A DNA stretch of 28,012 nt, from assembly GCA_021199405.1 (NCBI GenBank), contig JAJQID010000189.1, positions 1-28,012 of the forward strand, given 5' to 3'. A program made the position numbers and the translations under genes. Below the pieces are notes generated by a model. It saw nothing but the letters and a program-made list of their open reading frames with translations. It was not told the origin of the DNA and ran no database searches. Source of the DNA: Lachnospiraceae bacterium. Its GTDB lineage: Bacteria > Bacillota > Clostridia > Lachnospirales > Lachnospiraceae. Each line of letters opens with the position of its first letter. The first letter of the stretch is position 1. This document shows, in pieces, positions 15,261 through 24,619 of this stretch.

Positions 15261-16949
15261 ATGGAGCGACTGTTTCAGACACATCAGATCAGATACCAGG
15301 AGGAGCTTGACGGTATATGGAAATTTCAGCCGTTGGACACGTGTGAGCTGCCGGCGCATTACAGCGACAGCATTGTGGTGCCGGGCTGCTGGGAGATGAA
15401 TATTGTTTATTGCAGATACCGGGGGCTCGCAGCGTATTGCAGAGAGATTACCGTGAACAGAACCGGGAATATTCGTCTTTTATTCAAGGGGATCAGCCAT
15501 ACCGGAAGGGTGTATCTGGATGGAAAATACATTGGGACGCATTATAACGCGTATACAGCATTCTCCCTGGTTGTGCCGGACGTGGAAAAGGGAACACACC
15601 GGCTGGAGGTGATTGTTGACAATCGCTGGATCGAAGAATCCACACTCCATATTCCAAACGATTATTATACCTATGGCGGAATTACGCGAAGCGTATACCT
15701 GGAATATCTGCCGGATATTTTCATCAAATCCGCAAAATGGACGCCGTTTCTTACAGAGGACGGATGGAGAGCGAAGCTGGAAATTACAGTTGTAAATCTT
15801 TCACGGGAAGCACAGAGGTGTGAAATCGAAGCGGAATGTGGGGGAGAGCATGCACAGGGCGAGCTCAATATCCAAGCGGGAAAGGAGACTGTTTATACGG
15901 CGGAGATTCTGTATCAGGAGGTCGACGAGTGGTTCTGCAATTCACCGGCGCTGTATACGCTTCGTATTTGTTTGAATCAGGACGGAGAGGCGACAGACGA
16001 CCTGACGGAGCGGGTGGGCTTTCGAACAGTGGAGGAGCGGGACGGTAAAATCCTGTTGAATGGGAAAGCGGTGTTTTTGAAGGGTGTAAACCGCCATGAG
16101 GATCATGGAATCTGCGGCTGTGCCATTCCGCTTTCTGTCATGGATTCAGATATGAAAATGATAGAGGCTGTGGGAGCGAATGCTGTTCGGACCTGTCACT
16201 ATCCGAATGATGAAAAGTTTCTGGATTTGTGTGACGAGCACGGGATTTTGGTCTGGGAGGAAAGTCATGACAGGGGCGGGGATGCGAAGCGCATGACCAA
16301 TCCTTTATTTGCAGAGCAGTCCATGACTGTCATGCATGAAATGCTGGAGCAGCATTATAATCACCCCTCGATTATTATATGGGGCTGTCTGAACGAAGCG
16401 GCATCTGATGAACCGGAGGGCGCCGAAATCTATCAGATGCATTTTGATTATCTGAAAGCCGATCCCAGTCGTCTGCATACTTATGCCAGCGATAAATATA
16501 AGAACCCGCAGAAGCCGGATCTCTGTCTGGGGATGGAAGATGTGTGCTCCTTTAATATGTATCCATACTGGTACGGGGACGATTCTGTCGATGATCTTTT
16601 AGGAAAAATGCGGAAACAGATGGCAGAGAGCGGAAACAGCGGAAAGCCGATAATCATCAGCGAGTATGGCGGCGGAGGTGTGTATAACTTTCATGACGTG
16701 ATGCACGTCAAATGGAGTGAGGAATATCAGGCGGAGCTGCTCACGAGGGTAACAAAGGAGCTTTTCTTACAGCCGGATATCGCGGGTGTGTTCGTGTGGC
16801 AGTTCTGTGATGTGCGGATATCGCAGGAGGGGGAAAGAAACTGGCCGATGAGCCGCCCTCTGAGCCGCAATAATAAGGGAATTGTGGACGAGTATCGCAG
16901 ACCCAAGCTGGCGTATTACGCGCTGAAAAAGGCGTTCGGGGAAAGATAG
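15261..16949 (+). CDS. GH2 beta-glucuronidase-like glycosidase
   Basis: This 562-aa cytosolic enzyme has the GH2 order: sugar-binding jelly roll (about 10-150), immunoglobulin-like sandwich (about 155-256), then the TIM barrel. The catalytic acid/base is Glu379 (IIIWGCLNEAASD) and the nucleophile Glu468 (IIISEYGGGG). NRHEDHG (about 277-283) marks the barrel entry. Near the C-terminus, RNNKG (536-540) aligns with the N-x-K motif of beta-glucuronidases that contacts the uronate carboxylate, so a uronic acid substrate is likely. The start has AAAGGAG eight bases upstream. It is the first gene of a five-gene operon. A beta-galacturonidase is the main alternative. Confidence 0.85.
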   Translation: MERLFQTHQIRYQEELDGIWKFQPLDTCELPAHYSDSIVVPGCWEMNIVYCRYRGLAAYCREITVNRTGNIRLLFKGISHTGRVYLDGKYIGTHYNAYTAFSLVVPDVEKGTHRLEVIVDNRWIEESTLHIPNDYYTYGGITRSVYLEYLPDIFIKSAKWTPFLTEDGWRAKLEITVVNLSREAQRCEIEAECGGEHAQGELNIQAGKETVYTAEILYQEVDEWFCNSPALYTLRICLNQDGEATDDLTERVGFRTVEERDGKILLNGKAVFLKGVNRHEDHGICGCAIPLSVMDSDMKMIEAVGANAVRTCHYPNDEKFLDLCDEHGILVWEESHDRGGDAKRMTNPLFAEQSMTVMHEMLEQHYNHPSIIIWGCLNEAASDEPEGAEIYQMHFDYLKADPSRLHTYASDKYKNPQKPDLCLGMEDVCSFNMYPYWYGDDSVDDLLGKMRKQMAESGNSGKPIIISEYGGGGVYNFHDVMHVKWSEEYQAELLTRVTKELFLQPDIAGVFVWQFCDVRISQEGERNWPMSRPLSRNNKGIVDEYRRPKLAYYALKKAFGER

Positions 16950-16966
16950 GGGAGGGGGAGACGGCT

Positions 16967-18013
16967 ATGACTTTTGATCAGATGGAATTTCACAATGTGG
17001 AGGAAATGATTCTCACGAAAAATGGGTATAAAATGTCAAGACTGCCCCGGCCGGTCGCAGAGCAGCTGGACGAGGCAATCCGCGACAGAACCTCCTTTTA
17101 CTGCTGCGGTGTGGAGCTGCGGTTTGTGATGACACAGGGCGAGATTGTGCTGCATCTGCGTGTGAATCAGGAGGAGGAGGCTCAGGCGGCGCTGATTTAT
17201 TTTGGAGGCTTTCAGGGCGGCTGGCGGTATTCCAGCAAAACCATCGGTACAGAGGATACGGCAATCCATATCAGATATCCGGACAGTCTGGAAAAGCTGA
17301 AAAGGATTGCAGGGGAGGAGAACATGCCCTTTTCTCCGGAAGTAGTGAGGGTGCTTCTGCCTTACGGTACCTGCTGTTATCTGGGAAAAGAAGGAGATAC
17401 CCGGCCGCCTCTGCCGGGAGAGACGCCTGAAAAGGGTTATCTGGCGTATGGCTCGTCCATCACTCATGGCAGTCTGGGTCTGTATCCCAATAATACCTAC
17501 AGTTTTCTGATCGCTCAGAAGGCAGGCATGGATTACTGGAATCAGGGATATGCGGGAACGGCCTTTGTTCAAAGTGCAATGGCGGAGTATCTGTCGCGGC
17601 GTAAGGACTGGACCTTCGCGTCGGTGGAGCTGGGCGTCAATCTGGTGGGAAAATCGATCAGTGATGAGGAATTTGAGGAAAGAGTGAAACGCTTTCTTGA
17701 TATTCTGAGAGAGGATGGAAGGCCGGTTTTTGTGACAGACATTTTTACAAACAACGGAGAGCATGAGGAACGCACGAGGGTGTTTCGCCAGATAGTAAAA
17801 AGACAAGCTGCGGGGGGAAGGCTGATTTATACGCCTGGCAAGGAACTGATGAGCTGCCGCAGTTATGTATCCGCGGATATGACACACCCGTCAGGAGAAG
17901 GGCACAGACAGATTGCCCAAAACTGGGGCGCGGTGATGGAGCCGGTATTGAGCTTAACGTCTGATGAAAAGACGCAGATGAAAGCCGTAAAGTTGTTTTG
18001 TAAAAGTATCTGA
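16967..18013 (+). CDS. SGNH/GDSL hydrolase, probable carbohydrate esterase
   Basis: The 348-aa protein has a beta-rich N-terminal domain (about 1-150) and an SGNH hydrolase domain. The nucleophile is Ser164 in AYGSSITHG; the oxyanion Gly and Asn are in NQGYAGTA (about 192-199) and ELGVN (Asn225); the late Asp304-x-x-His307 pair is in ADMTHPSGEGH. This layout matches two-domain SGNH acetylesterases that act on plant cell-wall sugars. A GGGAGGGGGAG site precedes the ATG, and only 17 bases separate it from the first GH2, so it is co-transcribed. No signal peptide is present. Deacetylation of imported oligosaccharides is the likely role; the exact ester is inferred from context. Confidence 0.85.
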   Translation: MTFDQMEFHNVEEMILTKNGYKMSRLPRPVAEQLDEAIRDRTSFYCCGVELRFVMTQGEIVLHLRVNQEEEAQAALIYFGGFQGGWRYSSKTIGTEDTAIHIRYPDSLEKLKRIAGEENMPFSPEVVRVLLPYGTCCYLGKEGDTRPPLPGETPEKGYLAYGSSITHGSLGLYPNNTYSFLIAQKAGMDYWNQGYAGTAFVQSAMAEYLSRRKDWTFASVELGVNLVGKSISDEEFEERVKRFLDILREDGRPVFVTDIFTNNGEHEERTRVFRQIVKRQAAGGRLIYTPGKELMSCRSYVSADMTHPSGEGHRQIAQNWGAVMEPVLSLTSDEKTQMKAVKLFCKSI

Positions 18014-18031
18014 AAATGAAAAGGATTACAT

Positions 18032-20578
18032 ATGCGAAAAATAATCAACTTGAACGATAACTGGGAATTTGCTCTGCACCGGGGCCTTGAACCGATGAAG
18101 AAGGAAAAGGCGGACGAGCTGCAGTATATTCCGGTGACGCTGCCCCATGACTGGCAAATATCGAGTCCTTATAACAGAGAGATGAAGCAGGGAGCGGCCC
18201 AGGGATATTTTGACCGCTGGGGGATTGGCTGGTATCGGAGGGAGCTTGAACTGGGAGAGAAACTGACCGGAGCCCTTTACCGCCTGTGCTTCGACGGCGT
18301 CTATGAGAACAGTACCGTCTGGGTCAATGAAACCTGCGTGGGCGGCAGGAAATACGGCTACAGCCCCTTTGCGCTGGATATTACAGAGGCGGTTCACCCT
18401 GGAAAAAACCGGATTCTGGTGAAGGTGGACAATACGGCCCTGCCTGCGGATCGGTGGTACAGCGGAGCCGGGATTTACCGGAAGGTATATCTGGAGATTT
18501 TGCCGGCGATCCATCTGGAAAGAGAACAGGTGCATGTTCTGACTCAAGTGGAGAAGGAAAAGGCAGAAATTGAGATACATACGGGGACTGATCTGCCGGT
18601 GAGGGCGGTGGTGTCGCTGGGAGATGTGAATATCCGGGGCAAAGGCAATAAAGAAAACATGGGAGAGAATTGTGCCGGAGAATTTGAGGAACCGAAAGAG
18701 GGCAAGGCGGCTGAAAATGTTGGGATAGGGTCGTTTTGCACCGCGGAAGGGCGTGGTCTGATTCATCTGACGATTCCGGAACCGGAACTGTGGAGCGCGG
18801 AAAATCCGGCGCTGTATGATTTGAAACTGCAGCTTATGGAAATCGGAAATGAAACGGATGGGATTGCAAATTGTGGGATACAGGACGAACTCTCTCTGAA
18901 AATCGGTCTGCGAAACGTGAAATTGTCTCCGGAAAAAGGCTTATTTATCAATGATCAGACTGTGAAGCTGAAGGGCGTCTGCATTCATCAGGAGGCGGGC
19001 TCTTTTGGAACGGCAGTGCAGCCGGAAATCTGGCGGGAGCGGCTTTTGCAGCTGAAGGAGGTGGGCTGCAATGCCCTGCGGCTGGCCCATCATCTGTATA
19101 TGCCGGAAATGCTGGATTTGTGCGATGAGCTGGGCTTTTATGTGTACGAGGAGTGCTTTGACAAATGGACCGGCGGCGCTTATGGCCGTTATCATAGGAC
19201 CGAATGGCAGCGGGATATCGACGCCATGGTGTTGAGGGACCGCAACCGCCCGAGCATTTTGTTCTGGGGCGTGGGCAATGAAGTGGAGAATCAGTCCTAT
19301 CCTTCCATGCTGGCTATCCTGGAACAGCATGTGGCGCGGGTGAAGGAGCTGGATTCCACGCGGCCGGTATCCCTTGCCATGAACCCTCATTTCACGTACC
19401 CGACCGCGGAGGAAGCGGACATGTCCCAAGTGGCGGATATCCAGAAATTCGTGGACGAGGCCAAAGAGGGTGAAATCTACGATATTGACGACCGTGTCAG
19501 GCAGATAAAGCTGATTGCCGATCGGGTGGATCTGATCTCCTGCAATTATCAGGAGCAGTGGTATGACCGGATTCATGAGCTGATCCCTGACAAGGCGATT
19601 CTGGGAACGGAAACCTTTATGTATTTTCGTGGCCAGGATCATATTTTACAGAATTATTCTGATGAAAATCCCTGGTGGGATGTGGAAAAGCGGGATTATG
19701 TGATCGGCGGCATGATCTGGACGGGCATTGATTATCTGGGAGAGTCCATCGGGTATCCGGCGAAGGGCTGGTCCGGGGCGCTTTTTTCCACGGATATGGA
19801 AAAGCGGCCGATTGCCTGGGTTCACCAGAGCAATTGGACCGGGGAGCCTTTGGTGCATTTTGCGGTGATGGACTACACTGTTCCCTGCAATTGGACCAAG
19901 GAGGGCTGGGACTATCCCCGATATGAGACTCACTGGGAATTTCCGCAGTTTCAGGGGGTGGTCATTCCTTATATGATTGCCACCAACTGCGAACAGGTGC
20001 AGCTTTTTGTCAATGAAAAGGAATTTCTGTTAAAACCGACTGCGGAGTATCCGAATCGGACAATCACGGGGTATCTGCCTTATTTACCGGGGAAGGTGAC
20101 AGCAATTGGCTTCAACAGGGGAAGAGAGGTCTGCAGGCATGAGGTTGTGACGCCGGGACCGGCGGTGAAGCTGGCTTTTGAGCGGGAGGAGCAGATTGTT
20201 TCCTTAAAAAAGCGAATGGTGCAATCCGGAGAGGATAACGCTGCGGAAGAAAGCGGATCGTGTGAAGAGGAAGCGGCGGCAGAGAGGTGTGCTCCATACC
20301 AGATGCTTTTGAAGGTCCGGGCATATGATAAAGACGACAATCCGGTCTTTCGTGAGAGCGCGGCGGTACATTTTATCGTGGAAGGTCCGGCATATATTGT
20401 GGGAGTGGACAATGGAGATATGCAAAGCTCCGAGCCTGAAAACGAGGACAGAATTCATTTATACCACGGGAAGGCGGCTGCGGCTCTTGTGGTGACCGGG
20501 GAAGGCCGGATAAAGATCAGGGTTTATGGGGCAGGGCTGCTTCCGGCCCAGACGGTCATTTTGGCAAGACAGGCTTAA
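18032..20578 (+). CDS. GH2 beta-galactosidase-type glycosidase with C-terminal extra domains
   Basis: The protein is 848 aa. The N-terminal sugar-binding domain contains LPHDWQI and RWYSGAGIYR. The catalytic barrel carries the acid/base Glu417 (FWGVGNEVEN) and the nucleophile Glu527 (ILGTETFMYFRG). The roughly 250 C-terminal residues form beta-sandwich domains, as in the larger GH2 enzymes with DUF4982-type modules. Two hydrophilic inserts (about residues 203-235 and 728-752) are rich in Gly, Glu and Lys and look like flexible loops. A weak AAAGGA site precedes the ATG, 18 bases after the esterase gene. Galactosides, or the arabinose- or uronate-linked side chains of hemicellulose, are possible substrates; sequence alone does not decide. 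Confidence 0.88.
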   Translation: MRKIINLNDNWEFALHRGLEPMKKEKADELQYIPVTLPHDWQISSPYNREMKQGAAQGYFDRWGIGWYRRELELGEKLTGALYRLCFDGVYENSTVWVNETCVGGRKYGYSPFALDITEAVHPGKNRILVKVDNTALPADRWYSGAGIYRKVYLEILPAIHLEREQVHVLTQVEKEKAEIEIHTGTDLPVRAVVSLGDVNIRGKGNKENMGENCAGEFEEPKEGKAAENVGIGSFCTAEGRGLIHLTIPEPELWSAENPALYDLKLQLMEIGNETDGIANCGIQDELSLKIGLRNVKLSPEKGLFINDQTVKLKGVCIHQEAGSFGTAVQPEIWRERLLQLKEVGCNALRLAHHLYMPEMLDLCDELGFYVYEECFDKWTGGAYGRYHRTEWQRDIDAMVLRDRNRPSILFWGVGNEVENQSYPSMLAILEQHVARVKELDSTRPVSLAMNPHFTYPTAEEADMSQVADIQKFVDEAKEGEIYDIDDRVRQIKLIADRVDLISCNYQEQWYDRIHELIPDKAILGTETFMYFRGQDHILQNYSDENPWWDVEKRDYVIGGMIWTGIDYLGESIGYPAKGWSGALFSTDMEKRPIAWVHQSNWTGEPLVHFAVMDYTVPCNWTKEGWDYPRYETHWEFPQFQGVVIPYMIATNCEQVQLFVNEKEFLLKPTAEYPNRTITGYLPYLPGKVTAIGFNRGREVCRHEVVTPGPAVKLAFEREEQIVSLKKRMVQSGEDNAAEESGSCEEEAAAERCAPYQMLLKVRAYDKDDNPVFRESAAVHFIVEGPAYIVGVDNGDMQSSEPENEDRIHLYHGKAAAALVVTGEGRIKIRVYGAGLLPAQTVILARQA

Positions 20579-20624
20579 AAGAATTTGGAGGTTACTATTC
20601 ACAGCGGCTTTTGGGGAGGAGAAT

Positions 20625-23600
20625 ATGGATTTTACCGTTGTAAATGGCGAAGCAGTCCGCATGCTTATAGAGCCAGGGGAATCCGAGGCGGTGAAAATCG
20701 CAGCGGACAATCTGCGGATGGATTTGAAAAAGGTTCTCCGTGTAAAATTCTCAGACGATATTTTATCTTGTGACGCTCCATCACGAAAAAAGACAGATGA
20801 CGGAGATGGAAAAGCTGAGAACGCAGACCGCAGTCTGCCAGTTATCCTTATTGGCACGTTGGGGGTATCCGGAAGCATTCAGACACACATAAGCAGGGAG
20901 GATTTCGCAGATGAAAACGGTGCTTTGCGCAAAGAAGCCTATCTGCTTTCTGTGCGGGAAAATCGCTTAATTATCGCGGGCAGCGATCGGCGGGGCACCA
21001 TTTACGGAATTTATGAGCTCAGTGAGATGCTGGGCGTTTCGCCCTGGTATTTTTGGGCGGATGTGCCGGTGCGGGAGAGGGATTCATTTTCGCTGCAGGA
21101 CGGATACAGGAAATTTGATTATCCGGGAATTGAGTACCGCGGCATTTTTATCAATGACGAGGAGGAGCTGGATCACTGGGTCAGGCTGCACATGGGCGAG
21201 GACACCATCGGGGTAAAGACCTATGAGAAGATTTTTGAGCTGCTGCTGCGTCTGAAGGGAAACTATATCTGGCCTGCCATGCATGTAAATTCTTTTAATG
21301 TCAAAAAAGAAAACGGCGCACTGGCGGATAAAATGGGGGTGGTAGTGGGAACCTCCCACTGCGACATGCTGATGCGCAGCAATAACCGGGAGTGGCGGCC
21401 ATGGCTTGAGAAGAAGGGATACACAGACGCGAAGTATGATTACTCGATTGAAGGCCGCAACAGAGAAATTTTAAAAGAATACTGGCGGGAGAGCGTGGAG
21501 CAGAATCAGGAGTTTGAGGTCAGCTATACTCTGGGAATGCGGGGAATCCATGATTCCGGATTCGAGACGGAACATCTGGCAGGAGGAACACCGGAGGAGC
21601 TGCGGCAGCAGAAAATGAAATTATTGGAGACGATAATTCATGATCAGGAGAAGATCATAGAGGAGGTCCTGTGCAGGGAGAGCAATTCATCTGAGGTATC
21701 CGGGGAGAGCAGTGCAGCGGTCTGTGATGACCGGAAAAGCATTCTGAAATTATTTATTCCATATAAAGAGGTTCTGGAATTATACGACAACGGCCTGAGG
21801 CTTCCGGAGGATCTGACTCTGGTCTGGTCCAACGACAATTACGGCTATGTCCGCAGATACCCTTCTGAGGAGGCGGGAAAACGCAGGGGCGGCAACGGTA
21901 TTTATTATCATAATTCCTACTGGGCGCCGCCGGGACGGTCTTATCTGTTTATTTCCTCCATTCCGCTGGCGCAGACCAAATATGAGCTGGAGAAGGCATA
22001 CGATAACGGCATTCGTAAGCTCTGGGTGACCAATATGGGCGCCATCAAGCCTCTGGAGCAGGAGATGGAGTTTGTGCTGCGGCTGGCCTGGGAGACCGGG
22101 AAAGAGTATGATGTGACGGCCAAAAACGATGAGAGGAGAGGTTGTCAGACGCCGACAGAGAGGATGTCTGCGAGCGGAGAACCGCAGCCGGTTTTGCGCA
22201 GAACCGTTGACGTGGATGATTACCTGACGGACTGGATTGACCGCAATTTTACCGGGGGTCATGGCAGGGAGACGGCTGCACTTCTGAATGATTTCGCACA
22301 GGTAACCAATACCCGCAAGATTGAGGTGATGGAGGAGGATGTTTTTCCTCAGACCGGGTCGGTCAACGAGGCGGCAGTGCGCCTGAATAAGCTTCGCACT
22401 CTGTACCAGAAGGGAAATGAGATATACGAGGCGCTTCCGGCGGCGGAGCAGCCTGCCTTTTTCCAGATGGTATTGATGAAAATACATGCTGCCTATTATA
22501 CCGGAGCCATGTATTATTTCGCGGACAGAAGCGCTTTGCCGGCTGAAAGGAAAGAAGGAGCAGCGGATTATGTGGAATATACCCGCTTTTTTGAGGATCT
22601 GCGGCGCAAAATGCTGGTGTATTATAATGAAAAAATGTGCGATGGGAAATGGAGGGGTATCGTGACGCCGGAGGATTTCCCGCCGCCAAGGACGGCCATG
22701 TTTCCCGCGGCGGTACCGCCGGTAAAAGGGGCGGCTGAGCAGGAAAGCCGGATAAATGACCACACAATGACGGGAGAGGAGAACGCTGGTATCCATGATA
22801 TTGTGGCGGTTCGCGCGGATTCACTTTCCTCAAATAACAGGAGTGCCGGCTGGCGTGTGATCAGGCGCCTGGGCAGGGGCGGCGGCGACCTGCTGGAGGC
22901 GTATGAGCCCGGGGCGGTGATTTCATATCCTGTCACACTGCCCGCTGGCGGAGATTATCTGCTGGAGCTGCATCGCTACCCTTCCTTAAATTCCGTAGGA
23001 CGGATCCGCGTGATGGTACGGGTGGACCATGACAGGGAGCGGCTGCTTGAGAGTGTGTCCAACGATGAGTGGCGGGGAAGCTGGGAAGTGAACACGTTGG
23101 ATCAGGTGGATAGAATATATCTGAAATTGCCGGAGCTATGTGCCGGAAGCCACCGGATTCATTTCCGGGCTCTGGACAGGTATTTTGCTTTTTCCGGGTT
23201 TGTGCTGTATCCTTTGAGGGAGTGCCGCAATAAGAAGAGTTCCCTGCCGGAAGGAAGCGAAGAAGCTGACAGAGATACGTCTTTCACGAAAGAGGGGAAG
23301 ATATTCGATGACAGCCCATTTAGCGCTGAATGGGGAGAAATTTCCGATAAAGTGAATTGTATCAGTTTTCTGACAGGTGATGATACCCTGTCGGGGAAGG
23401 AGTGTGTGGAAGAGGCGCGGAAAATCTGGTACAGCGAGCTTCCGCTTTCGCCTCGTCCATTGATTTGCGCCCGCTGGGAGGACGGCGGAGACAGCCTGAG
23501 CGCGACTGACGAGCAGTTTTCCATGGAGGAAGTGCTGGGAAAAGAGGCTGTGACTGAAACCACCGCGGAGGAATTACTGGCAAAAGGAAAGCAGATTTTT

Positions 23601-24071
23601 TCGGAAAATGACGGGACTGTCAGGATCGAAGCGTTCGCTGCCTGGGGACAGACCTCCAGCGCCTACACGACCAACTACGACTGGACTTATTGTGTCAGCG
23701 AAACTCACAACCGCAGCGGCATTGCCATGCATATCCGGGAAAAGAACCGTGTATGGGATACTGTGGAGGCAGCTCCATCTCTGCACTATCGTTTTTCCTG
23801 TAAGAGAGGCTCTTATGTGATCTGGGCGCTCACTTACGTGACCTGCCCGAAGAACGGCCGTTTTGCCGTCAGCATTGATGACATGCCTGTCGCAAAGGAT
23901 CGGCTTTACCGTGGAGGTAACCTCTGGAAATACGAGGCGGAGCATATCTGGCGCCTGACGCCCATCGCGAAAGTGGAGCTTACTGCGGGGGAGCATCTTA
24001 TGAGCTTTTCCGCTTTCGCAGCCGGCCTTCGGGCAGACAGCTTTATCATAAAACCGGAGGCGGGGAGATGA
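20625..24071 (+). CDS. GH115 alpha-glucuronidase (xylan alpha-1,2-glucuronidase type)
   Basis: GH115 enzymes remove (4-O-methyl-)glucuronic acid from internal or terminal xylose units of glucuronoxylan. The start ATG 20625 has GGGGAGGAG just upstream; the open frame from 20526 overlaps the previous gene and is rejected. The product is about 1148 aa. Family features are GSDRRGTIYGIYELSE (about 119-134), YRGIFINDEEELDHW (171-185), LRLKGNYIWPAMH (about 208-220), GTSHCDMLMR (242-251) and LVWSNDNYGYVRRY (about 398-411). A C-terminal beta domain follows. It is longer than many bacterial GH115s because of hydrophilic inserts near 351-372, 502-527, 702-727 and 867-927. No signal peptide is seen, so it should act inside the cell on imported oligosaccharides. 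Confidence 0.9.
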   Translation: MDFTVVNGEAVRMLIEPGESEAVKIAADNLRMDLKKVLRVKFSDDILSCDAPSRKKTDDGDGKAENADRSLPVILIGTLGVSGSIQTHISREDFADENGALRKEAYLLSVRENRLIIAGSDRRGTIYGIYELSEMLGVSPWYFWADVPVRERDSFSLQDGYRKFDYPGIEYRGIFINDEEELDHWVRLHMGEDTIGVKTYEKIFELLLRLKGNYIWPAMHVNSFNVKKENGALADKMGVVVGTSHCDMLMRSNNREWRPWLEKKGYTDAKYDYSIEGRNREILKEYWRESVEQNQEFEVSYTLGMRGIHDSGFETEHLAGGTPEELRQQKMKLLETIIHDQEKIIEEVLCRESNSSEVSGESSAAVCDDRKSILKLFIPYKEVLELYDNGLRLPEDLTLVWSNDNYGYVRRYPSEEAGKRRGGNGIYYHNSYWAPPGRSYLFISSIPLAQTKYELEKAYDNGIRKLWVTNMGAIKPLEQEMEFVLRLAWETGKEYDVTAKNDERRGCQTPTERMSASGEPQPVLRRTVDVDDYLTDWIDRNFTGGHGRETAALLNDFAQVTNTRKIEVMEEDVFPQTGSVNEAAVRLNKLRTLYQKGNEIYEALPAAEQPAFFQMVLMKIHAAYYTGAMYYFADRSALPAERKEGAADYVEYTRFFEDLRRKMLVYYNEKMCDGKWRGIVTPEDFPPPRTAMFPAAVPPVKGAAEQESRINDHTMTGEENAGIHDIVAVRADSLSSNNRSAGWRVIRRLGRGGGDLLEAYEPGAVISYPVTLPAGGDYLLELHRYPSLNSVGRIRVMVRVDHDRERLLESVSNDEWRGSWEVNTLDQVDRIYLKLPELCAGSHRIHFRALDRYFAFSGFVLYPLRECRNKKSSLPEGSEEADRDTSFTKEGKIFDDSPFSAEWGEISDKVNCISFLTGDDTLSGKECVEEARKIWYSELPLSPRPLICARWEDGGDSLSATDEQFSMEEVLGKEAVTETTAEELLAKGKQIFSENDGTVRIEAFAAWGQTSSAYTTNYDWTYCVSETHNRSGIAMHIREKNRVWDTVEAAPSLHYRFSCKRGSYVIWALTYVTCPKNGRFAVSIDDMPVAKDRLYRGGNLWKYEAEHIWRLTPIAKVELTAGEHLMSFSAFAAGLRADSFIIKPEAGR

Positions 24072-24619
24072 ACTATAAAATCATCAGAAGCGGCAGAAAA
24101 ACGCTCGCTGTTCAGGTGACCAGGGACGGCGTGATTGTGCGGGCACCATACCGGATGTCAGAGGGAGAGATCAATCGCTTTGTGTCAGAGCACCAAAACT
24201 GGATACAAAAGCACCAGGAGAAGCTGGCTCTGGAGCTTTCCGACCGGCCGGCAGTGGAGAGACTGACGGATCAGGATATTCAGGCGCTGGCGGACGAGGC
24301 GCTGAAAGTGATTCCGGAGAGGGTGCGGTATTACGCGACTTTGGTCGGTGTGACCTACGGCCGCATTACCATCCGCAATCAGAAGTCCCGCTGGGGGAGC
24401 TGCTCGTCGAAGGGCAATCTGAATTTTAACTGCCTGCTGATGCTGACGCCGCCGGAGGTGATCGACAGTGTGGTGGTGCACGAGCTCTGTCACAGGAAGG
24501 AAATGAACCATTCTGCTGCATTTTATCGGGAAGTCTACCGGGTGTACCCGGAGTATGATAAATGGAACCGGTGGCTGAAGAAGAACGGCCCGGCGCTGAT
24601 GCGGCGCATGACCGGATGA
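24068..24619 (+). CDS. YgjP-like zinc metallopeptidase domain protein
   Basis: This 183-aa protein belongs to the YgjP/DUF45 group related to SprT and M48 peptidases. The zinc motif HELCH (His138, Glu139, His142) and a third ligand candidate His148 (EMNHSA) are intact. The preceding RNQKSRWGSCSSKGNLNFN segment is diagnostic for the family. It overlaps the GH115 gene by ATGA with a GGAGGCGGGGAG site inside that gene, so translation is coupled. Why a housekeeping-type peptidase sits at the end of a glycan operon is unclear; the pairing may simply reflect shared transcription. Confidence 0.9.
   Translation: MNYKIIRSGRKTLAVQVTRDGVIVRAPYRMSEGEINRFVSEHQNWIQKHQEKLALELSDRPAVERLTDQDIQALADEALKVIPERVRYYATLVGVTYGRITIRNQKSRWGSCSSKGNLNFNCLLMLTPPEVIDSVVVHELCHRKEMNHSAAFYREVYRVYPEYDKWNRWLKKNGPALMRRMTG

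Noticed and set aside
21780..22796. 338-codon minus-strand frame inside the GH115 gene
   Set aside because: Antisense shadow of a clear GH115 coding region, with the composition expected of a shadow frame.
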